Shown: in pieces, positions 1 to 4,508 of the stretch
Layout: each line of letters begins with the position of its first letter
Numbering within the stretch: position 1 is the stretch's first letter
Assembly (NCBI GenBank): GCA_946479005.1
Contig: CAMLEM010000065.1
Location: 1 to 7,888, forward strand
Reading direction: 5' to 3'
DNA from: an uncultured Chitinophagaceae bacterium
GTDB lineage: Bacteria; Bacteroidota; Bacteroidia; Chitinophagales; Chitinophagaceae
DNA length: 7,888 bases
Made by a program: the position numbers and the translations under genes
Notes under the pieces: generated by a model
What the model was told of the DNA's origin: nothing
Database searches by the model: none
The model's input: the letters and a program-made list of their open reading frames with translations, nothing else

Positions 1-1052
1 CCCCTGTTCGCGTTCAGTTCGGCCGCTACTTTTTTAATGGCTGCCAGCAGCTTCGCATCTGTCAGCCCGGATGAAGCACCGGCACCACCCACCTGGTTCA
101 ATAACTCCACGGCTACCGCGCCTGTTTCAGAAGGACGGTGCGTGAATCTTTCATCGGCGTTGGAACCTGTCATACTGAGATGCCCCTCGAAATGAAAGTG
201 CTTGCTCATCTGCGGGTTCTTCTCATCGATCTTACGCCCGGCACCATAGCCTTTTGAATTCTCAACCACGTTCAGCCAGGTGCCCAGGAAATCCGCACCG
301 AGGCTCACAATTACCCTGGCCGCGTCGAATTTATAAGTCGGGAGCTTCCTTCCCTGCCCGCTGGCCTCATTCGCTTCCAGCATTCCACTATATGAAACCG
401 CATCATACTGTACGTGGCGCAGGTTGGGGAATTTTGAAATGATGTCTTTGGTAACAGGAGAAGTGATCGTTGAACTCAGCAGCACCACCGAACCCGTGGC
501 GGTCTTCATCGCATCACCGATCATCTTATCCAGTTGTTCGAAACTGGGGACCTCGTTGAATTTCACTTCCGTACCATCGCTGCCTCCAACTGTCCTGTGC
601 ATTGGGTAACGCACGCGGTACATATCATAGAGATCAAGCACAGAAGCCTGCATTCGGGCAGTGGATCCGCCTCCTGTAAACTGGCAAAGGTCGTTTCCAT
701 CCACCTTGATCGGCCTTCCGTCTCTCACTTTCACCACCGCGGGAATCGCATCTCCGTCCTGCACATAGGTGGTAGCATAATATTTGGGAACACCGGGAAC
801 CACGTCGCCGGGTTTATTAGCAAAGGGAACCGCTTTTCTAACCGGGATCTTACAGCTTGCGGCAATCGTTGCGGCAGCCGTGCTAAAACCAAGGTATTTG
901 AGAAAATCGCGGCGAGGCGCTTTGGCATCAATGAGCCCTTTATCGTCAAAGCCCTCGAAAGGAAGTTCTTCAGCGAACTCATCCTCGTTCTTCTTCCGGA
1001 AGTTAGGATCGCTCAATTCACCGAATGATTGCCAGTATTTAGTTTCACTCAT
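1..1052 (-). CDS. actB: Alternative complex III subunit B, N-terminal part (Tat-variant MoCo/4Fe-4S protein), cut by left window edge
   Basis: The frame is open from the ATG at 1052 to the window edge, giving about 350 residues of a protein whose family usually exceeds 900. The start MSETKYWQSFGELNDPNF matches the extended N-terminus of the Tat-variant molybdopterin oxidoreductase group, about 45 residues ahead of the twin-arginine motif. The motif RRDFLKYLGF lies at residues 47-56, followed by an Ala/Thr-rich segment ending in AASC (Cys67), which could be lipidated. A later segment, MTGSNADERFTHRP, is typical of ActB. In the family, this subunit fuses a molybdopterin-type domain that lacks the cofactor to an iron-sulfur domain and sits on the periplasmic side of the quinol:cytochrome c oxidoreductase. 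The visible part has only two cysteines and no CxxC cluster; the cluster-binding domain would lie beyond the edge. It follows actA by 99 bases, so both are probably in one operon. Confidence 0.93.
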   Translation of the reverse strand, partial: MSETKYWQSFGELSDPNFRKKNEDEFAEELPFEGFDDKGLIDAKAPRRDFLKYLGFSTAAATIAASCKIPVRKAVPFANKPGDVVPGVPKYYATTYVQDGDAIPAVVKVRDGRPIKVDGNDLCQFTGGGSTARMQASVLDLYDMYRVRYPMHRTVGGSDGTEVKFNEVPSFEQLDKMIGDAMKTATGSVVLLSSTITSPVTKDIISKFPNLRHVQYDAVSYSGMLEANEASGQGRKLPTYKFDAARVIVSLGADFLGTWLNVVENSKGYGAGRKIDEKNPQMSKHFHFEGHLSMTGSNADERFTHRPSETGAVAVELLNQVGGAGASSGLTDAKLLAAIKKVAAELNANR

Positions 1053-1053
1053 A

Positions 1054-1078
1054 CTAAACCCGCTGTGGCGGAATTTAG
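1054..1078 (-). repeat. Hairpin just upstream of the actB start
   Basis: The arms CTAAA (1054-1058) and TTTAG (1074-1078) enclose a second stem, CCGC/GCGG, with a four-base loop TGTG. The structure ends one base before the actB ATG on the minus-strand transcript. There is no T-run, so it is not a standard terminator. It may influence actB translation or mark an RNA-processing site between actA and actB. This reading is an inference from complementarity only. Confidence 0.45.
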
Positions 1079-1151
1079 ACCCTGGTATTGCTATGCTCCA
1101 ATACGCAGTAGTCGGTTATATAATGCCTTCCTGCTTTTACAGGCCGGAAGA

Positions 1152-2414
1152 CTAGTAATGACATTTTTGACATTCAAGTCCACCGATATCTTTCACAGTG
1201 ATGCTATCCATCTTGCCATTCTTGATATCGTTATGGAACTTCTCGTAAATGCTATAGAACTTATTCCCCGTGGTGCCTGTGTAATTAAAGGCCACCTTGG
1301 TCTCGCGGTGACAGTTCACACACCAGCCCATACTCAATTCAGAAACCTGTTTCACTTCGTCCATCGCAGTGATCTCCCCGTGACAGGTTTGACACTGTAC
1401 ATTTCCAACACGCACGTGCTGGGAATGGTCGAAGAAAACGTGGTCGGGCAGGTTGTGGATCTTCACCCACTCAATGGGCTTGGCTTTCGAGGGATCCCAG
1501 GCCGTTGGGTTCTTGGGATCGAAGCCTGCATATTTGAATAGTTTTTGGAGTTCTGCATTGCCGTCAACGGGATCGCCGTTCCCATCATACAGCTTTGGAC
1601 TGGTGGGCCGGTATTCGGTAACTGCCTTATGGCAGTTCATACAAACGTTTACAGAGGGAATGGCTGCGTGGCGGCTTTCCCAGGCTGCCCCGTGGCAATA
1701 AAGGCAGCTGATCTGGTTGATGCCAGCGTGTACTTTATGAGAATAGAAAATGGGTTGTTCTGGCTGATAACCTTTCTGTCGCCCAAAACCGATGGCGGCC
1801 TTACTGAAATAATAGCCTGCCACGGTAAAAAAGAGCAGGGCAAACAATGCGATGTAAACCTTATTACGATAGAAAGGAACGGGCTCGGGGCGACGGATCC
1901 CTTCCGCATCATCCGACATCTTCTTCAGGTTACTGTTCACCTGCATCAGGATCACAGCGATGATGGCCAGGATGAGAGAGATCACCCCGAAGATCACCGC
2001 ATTGCTGTTATCCTTTTGTCCTCCTCCGCCGCCATCTGTAGCAGCAGGTGCTTCGGCTGGCTTCCATTCAATTACATATTTCAGAACAGCATCAACTTCC
2101 TCATTTGAAAGCGTCCCTTCAAAAATCTGCATTTCACCGGGAAACAAGCCCTGCACCTCCACCGCCCTGGGATATCCTGCCGCGATGGCCTTCCGGAAAT
2201 TGAGAACCCATAATTTCAGCTGATCCATATTCTCCCAACGCGCATCCACACCCTGAAGGTTCGGGCCTGTAGCATCCTTACCCATAATGTGACAGGATCC
2301 GCAACGGGATCTGAAGATCGCAGCACCATCCTGGGCTAAAATATTTATTGAAAGGGAGGAAAATAAAATGATAAGCAGTGCCAGCTTCGAGGCCATTGGG
2401 TTACGTAGGCTCAT
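1152..2414 (-). CDS. actA: Alternative complex III subunit A: hexahaem membrane cytochrome c (monohaem domain fused to pentahaem domain)
   Basis: The 420-residue product has a signal peptide (residues about 7-27, ending ILA-Q) and then a class I monohaem domain with CGSCH at 38-42 and a probable distal Met95 (GEMQIFEG). A Gly/Ala linker and a transmembrane helix (139-157) follow, then a second helix (187-203). A multihaem region carries five more CxxCH motifs: CLYCH 237-241, CMNCH 258-262, CQTCH 341-345, CVNCH 365-369 and CQKCH 415-419, the last almost at the C-terminus. This is the Bacteroidota ActA layout; the complex oxidises menaquinol and passes electrons to soluble or lipid-anchored cytochromes. 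An upstream in-frame ATG at 2486 would place 24 extra non-signal residues first and lies upstream of the likely promoter, so I chose 2414. The ATG at 2396 (MASK) is an equally good signal-peptide start. It is the first gene of the act operon visible here and is followed by actB. Confidence 0.93.
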   Translation of the reverse strand: MSLRNPMASKLALLIILFSSLSINILAQDGAAIFRSRCGSCHIMGKDATGPNLQGVDARWENMDQLKLWVLNFRKAIAAGYPRAVEVQGLFPGEMQIFEGTLSNEEVDAVLKYVIEWKPAEAPAATDGGGGGQKDNSNAVIFGVISLILAIIAVILMQVNSNLKKMSDDAEGIRRPEPVPFYRNKVYIALFALLFFTVAGYYFSKAAIGFGRQKGYQPEQPIFYSHKVHAGINQISCLYCHGAAWESRHAAIPSVNVCMNCHKAVTEYRPTSPKLYDGNGDPVDGNAELQKLFKYAGFDPKNPTAWDPSKAKPIEWVKIHNLPDHVFFDHSQHVRVGNVQCQTCHGEITAMDEVKQVSELSMGWCVNCHRETKVAFNYTGTTGNKFYSIYEKFHNDIKNGKMDSITVKDIGGLECQKCHY

Positions 2415-2461
2415 AGTCGCGATTGATGCTGAAAAATGTGGATAAATCCTTAAATCCGCCG

Positions 2462-2469
2462 CAAAAATA
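2462..2469 (-). promoter_or_regulatory. Putative -7 promoter element for the act operon
   Basis: On the minus strand this reads TATTTTTG, an exact match to the Bacteroidota -7 consensus TAnnTTTG. It would start a transcript near 2455-2458, leaving about 40 to 60 untranslated bases before the actA starts at 2414 or 2396. I find no convincing TTTG -33 partner at the expected spacing, so the call rests on one element and its position. Confidence 0.45.
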
Positions 2470-2650
2470 AGCCTAGAACTTAACAATTCGTTATCGCTTT
2501 CAAATTTTTTTGAAACCCGCGTCCAGCCTGTGTTTCACGTGATTTAGCCGGGAAAAAAATGAACCGCAAAAAATAAACTGTCACACAAAGGTCAATGTGC
2601 CGACATCGTAGTTCGCTGATCAAAATATGGCGGATAAATGTTTTACTGCT

Positions 2651-2660
2651 TTTCGCGAAA
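2651..2660. repeat. Perfect 10-base palindrome, possible operator
   Basis: TTTCGCGAAA is its own reverse complement. It overlaps the place where a -33 element should sit for the plus-strand promoter at 2675-2682, so a protein bound there could affect transcription of the downstream gene. A 10-base palindrome can arise by chance, and no regulator is known from the sequence. Confidence 0.25.
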
Positions 2661-2674
2661 TGATTAATCGGGCT

Positions 2675-2682
2675 TATGTTTG
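2675..2682 (+). promoter_or_regulatory. Putative -7 promoter element for the DUF6787-type gene (and perhaps purN)
   Basis: TATGTTTG matches TAnnTTTG exactly and lies 38 bases before the ATG at 2721, giving a short leader of roughly 30 bases. The -33 position about 21 bases upstream reads TTTTC rather than TTTG, so the match is partial. Confidence 0.45.
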
Positions 2683-2720
2683 GGCAAACCGCATCAGAAT
2701 AAAAACAGGTTATCTCGTCA

Positions 2721-3002
2721 ATGTTTGAACGGCTACAGAAAAAATGGGGTGTAAACGGAGGAAGGCTCACGCTCATCCTGCTCACTTTCGCCATTGGCGG
2801 CAGCGCCACAGGATTTGTGGGCAAAAAAATAATGAACGCTTTAAATGTCTCCCAGGACTGGCTTTGGGCGATCATTTATATCGTTTTAGTGACCCTGATC
2901 TGGCCCCTGGCCGTTCTCATCGTGAGCATTCCCTTTGGCCAGTTTAATTTTTTCAGGGGCTATATCAGGAAGCTGGGAAAAAAGATGGGAATTGGGAGAT
3001 AG
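2721..3002 (+). CDS. Small membrane protein, DUF6787-like
   Basis: This 93-residue protein has a basic amphipathic N-terminus (MFERLQKKWGVNGGRL) and a hydrophobic helix at about 15-34 containing the glycine-rich stretch TFAIGGSATGFVGKK. A short loop follows, then a second helix at about 48-71 (WLWAIIYIVLVTLIWPLAVL). The end, IPFGQFNFFRGYIRKLGKKMG, is aromatic and basic. The pattern of GG near the first helix, the WPL in the second and the GQFxFF motif fits my recollection of the DUF6787 family of Bacteroidota, whose function is unknown. Both ends are basic, suggesting they face the cytoplasm. It is divergent from actA and 63 bases ahead of purN on the same strand; no functional tie to either can be read from the sequence. 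The start is the first ATG after a plausible promoter. Confidence 0.8.
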   Translation: MFERLQKKWGVNGGRLTLILLTFAIGGSATGFVGKKIMNALNVSQDWLWAIIYIVLVTLIWPLAVLIVSIPFGQFNFFRGYIRKLGKKMGIGR

Positions 3003-3065
3003 CTGGGACCGGAAAAGATATCTATACCATACAGAATCAATTAAATAAACTTCATTTATCACCGA

Positions 3066-3662
3066 ATGCCCACCTCGATCCAGATCGCCGTTTTTGCTTC
3101 CGGCGCCGGTTCTAATGCGGCGCGGCTGATCGATCATTTCAACGGGGAGGAAAAGCGCTCGGCCCGGATCAGCCTGGTTGTATGCAATAACCCGCAGGCC
3201 GGCGTACTGGAGATCGCAAAGGAGAAAGGCGTACCGGTACTCATTCTTGAAAAGGAGCGATTTTTCAGGGGTGATGGTTATGCTGAAACATTAAAAGGCA
3301 AAAACATCGGGTTGATCGTGCTGGCCGGCTTTCTATGGAAATTGCCAGGCACGCTGATCCGGGCATTCCCCGGTGCTATCATCAATATTCATCCGGCCCT
3401 TTTGCCCAAATACGGCGGTAAGGGGATGTATGGCGCCCACGTTCATAATGCCGTCGTTGCCAATAATGAAGAGGAAAGCGGTATCACGATCCACTATGTG
3501 GACGGACATTATGATAACGGGGATATCATCTTCCAGGAAAAGATCGCACTGGATAAGGATGAAACGCCGGAATCGCTGGCCAGGAAAATACATCAGCTGG
3601 AACACAGGCATTTTCCCGAACAGGTAGAACTTCTTGCCCGGAAATTTTTGCCGAAAAATTAA
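3066..3662 (+). CDS. purN: Phosphoribosylglycinamide formyltransferase
   Basis: The 198-residue product is the 10-formyltetrahydrofolate-dependent GAR transformylase, which adds the first formyl group in de novo purine synthesis in the cytoplasm. The N-terminal phosphate-binding segment is IAVFASGAGSNAARL (residues 7-21). The catalytic region NIHPALLPKYGG supplies Asn107 and His109, matching Asn106 and His108 of the E. coli enzyme. HYVDGHYDNGDII (143-155) supplies Asp150, matching Asp144. The length is close to the usual 190-215 residues, so the gene is intact. It lies 63 bases after the small membrane protein gene and may share its transcript. It has no evident link to the nos or act genes on either side. 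The ATG at 3066 sits immediately before the conserved core, with no better in-frame start upstream. Confidence 0.96.
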   Translation: MPTSIQIAVFASGAGSNAARLIDHFNGEEKRSARISLVVCNNPQAGVLEIAKEKGVPVLILEKERFFRGDGYAETLKGKNIGLIVLAGFLWKLPGTLIRAFPGAIINIHPALLPKYGGKGMYGAHVHNAVVANNEEESGITIHYVDGHYDNGDIIFQEKIALDKDETPESLARKIHQLEHRHFPEQVELLARKFLPKN

Positions 3663-3668
3663 ATTTTT
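3643..3668 (+). terminator. Weak A/T-rich hairpin and T-run at the end of purN
   Basis: AATTTTT (3643-3649) and AAAAATT (3654-3660) pair perfectly around the loop GCCG, overlapping the purN stop codon, and ATTTTT follows at 3663-3668. The stem has no G-C pair, so termination would be inefficient. The T-run can also pair with the AAAAAT arm as an alternative fold. Confidence 0.3.
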
Positions 3669-3732
3669 ATTCTCTTATATATATCTTGACCCCGTTTAAA
3701 GATATCGCCTTGCCTGACTTATGTTTCGAGGG

Positions 3733-3807
3733 TAACGGGCAGGAAATTTGCGAGCATATACCGTGTACCACCACCGCCGCGGCAAGCAAATTTTTCACCC
3801 GCAGTTA
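3733..3807. repeat. Long imperfect inverted repeat in the purN-nos intergenic region, function unknown
   Basis: AAATTTGC (3744-3751) pairs exactly with GCAAATTT (3786-3793). Further out, CGGG (3736-3739) pairs with CCCG (3798-3801), and TAAC/GTTA (3733-3736 and 3804-3807) can extend the stem beyond a small bulge, with a four-base internal loop between the stems. The 34-base apical region contains the palindrome GCCGCGGC (3776-3783). No T-run follows, so it is not a standard terminator. I recognise no riboswitch consensus. A near-match to the -7 consensus (TATGTTTC, 3720-3727) lies just upstream, so a small transcript is possible but unproven. Confidence 0.4.
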
Positions 3808-3878
3808 GGCGTCACCGAAAGAAACGGAAAACTTGATGACTAAAGAATTAAGCCCTAATTTTATGGAAGCCTCCTTAC

Positions 3879-3892
3879 TTGATAAACTTCAA
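3879..3892. promoter_or_regulatory. Distal FNR/DNR-like (CRP-family) binding site
   Basis: TTGATAAACTTCAA matches the FNR/DNR consensus TTGAT-N4-ATCAA at nine of ten defined positions. Its centre is about 62 bases upstream of the predicted transcription start of the nos cluster and 22 bases, two helical turns, from the proximal site, so both would lie on one face of the DNA. Confidence 0.55.
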
Positions 3893-3900
3893 CGGATGAA

Positions 3901-3914
3901 CTGATGTTTATCAA
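3901..3914. promoter_or_regulatory. Proximal FNR/DNR-like (CRP-family) binding site near -41
   Basis: CTGATGTTTATCAA matches TTGAT-N4-ATCAA at nine of ten defined positions. With the -7 element at 3937-3944 the predicted start is near 3948, so the site is centred near -41, the standard place for a CRP/FNR-family activator that contacts RNA polymerase directly. The promoter lacks a TTTG -33 element, which suits activator dependence. The outer halves of the two sites also form a perfect 9-base inverted repeat, TTGATAAAC and GTTTATCAA. Confidence 0.6.
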
Positions 3915-3936
3915 TCCACCCCTATAAGCCCCGGTA

Positions 3937-3944
3937 TACATTTG
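3937..3944 (+). promoter_or_regulatory. Putative -7 promoter element of the nos cluster
   Basis: TACATTTG matches TAnnTTTG exactly. It lies 51 bases before the cytochrome ATG at 3995. No TTTG occurs at the -33 position, which is instead next to the proximal FNR-like site. This is the only good promoter candidate seen for the cytochrome-nosZ transcript. Confidence 0.6.
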
Positions 3945-3945
3945 T

Positions 3946-3985
3946 CCTCTTTTGAGGCAATTGAATATAAATTTTAAACCTCAAA
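3946..3985 (+). repeat. Short competing inverted repeats in the nos 5' untranslated region
   Basis: CCTC (3946-3949) and GAGG (3954-3957) can form a small hairpin. TTTGAGG (3951-3957) is also a perfect complement of CCTCAAA (3979-3985), ten bases before the start codon. The two folds share GAGG and exclude each other. The stems are short, so this may be coincidence; an effect on leader stability or translation is conceivable. Confidence 0.3.
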
Positions 3986-3994
3986 TCAACTCAC

Positions 3995-4477
3995 ATGAAA
4001 AGGAACTCACTTGCATCGGTCCTGGTTTTAGCAGGAATTATTGGATTCGCCTCTTGTAACAACGAAGAAAAGACAGACACAAACAACACAAACACAACCA
4101 CTAACACAACACCTGACACAAGCAGTACGCAGGAAGTTCACGGAACCGAAGTGAAGCCGGGTGAGATCACGTACCAGAACCCCTTAAACGCTGAGTGGGT
4201 AGCCAATGGAAAGAGCATTTATGAATTAAAATGTGCTTCCTGCCATAAGCTGACCGATGAAAGACTGGTCGGGCCGGGCTGGAAAGGGGTTACCACCAAG
4301 CGTGAGCCTGAGTGGATAATGAATATGATCACGAATGTGGATATGATGCTGGAAACCGATCCCGAGGCTCAAAAATTGCTCGAGCAGTGTCTTGTAAGAA
4401 TGCCCAATCAGAACATTTCGAAAGATGAGGCCAGGCACATCATCGAGTATATGAGGAGCAATGACGGGGAAAAATAG
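3995..4477 (+). CDS. Monohaem c-type cytochrome lipoprotein of the nos cluster
   Basis: The 160-residue precursor has a lipoprotein signal (residues 1-20, GFAS before Cys21). An acidic stretch and a Thr/Asn-rich low-complexity linker follow (about 24-46). The class I cytochrome c domain has the haem site CASCH at 80-84 and a likely sixth ligand, Met136, in VRMPNQ. The C-terminal helix (DEARHIIEYMRS) is the usual last helix of such domains. The long linker would let the haem domain swing away from the membrane anchor. It is the first gene after the FNR-like promoter and lies 31 bases ahead of nosZ, so it is probably a co-expressed electron carrier to NosZ. Some clade II NosZ proteins carry a fused C-terminal cytochrome; this one does not, and this separate protein may fill that role. 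The donor role is inferred from context. The ATG is chosen because it gives a clean signal sequence. Confidence 0.9.
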   Translation: MKRNSLASVLVLAGIIGFASCNNEEKTDTNNTNTTTNTTPDTSSTQEVHGTEVKPGEITYQNPLNAEWVANGKSIYELKCASCHKLTDERLVGPGWKGVTTKREPEWIMNMITNVDMMLETDPEAQKLLEQCLVRMPNQNISKDEARHIIEYMRSNDGEK

Positions 4478-4508
4478 CAACCATTCTTTTCAACATAAAT
4501 CAAGTTAT

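Larger units (their letters stand above)
2415..2720. other. Divergent intergenic region between actA and the DUF6787-type gene
   Basis: This 306-base stretch has no credible gene on either strand. It holds the putative actA promoter element (2462-2469, minus strand) and the putative plus-strand promoter element (2675-2682). A perfect 10-base palindrome, TTTCGCGAAA, occurs at 2651-2660. The region is richer in A and T than its flanks and carries several A or T runs of 6-7 bases. I see no FNR-like palindrome here, unlike the nos promoter region. Confidence 0.6.

Noticed and set aside
534..1028. 164-codon open frame on the plus strand
   Set aside because: It is antisense to the well-conserved start of actB, including the Tat-like motif, and resembles no known protein.
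2415..2486. Longer actA start at 2486
   Set aside because: The extra 24 residues precede an obvious signal peptide and the start lies upstream of the likely -7 element at 2462-2469.
2480..2875. 131-codon open frame on the minus strand
   Set aside because: It covers the divergent promoter region and the antisense of the DUF6787-type gene, with a composition unlike a real protein.
3733..3807. Known riboswitch or tRNA-like element
   Set aside because: I find no TPP, cobalamin, SAM or molybdenum-cofactor motif signature and no cloverleaf, so only an inverted repeat is reported.
3863..3904. 13-codon open frame starting MEASLL before the nos promoter
   Set aside because: It lies upstream of the predicted transcription start and overlaps the FNR-like sites, so it is unlikely to be translated from the nos message.
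4461..4508. Longer nosZ start overlapping the cytochrome gene
   Set aside because: It would add 16 hydrophilic residues before the signal sequence; the ATG at 4509 directly begins a proper signal.
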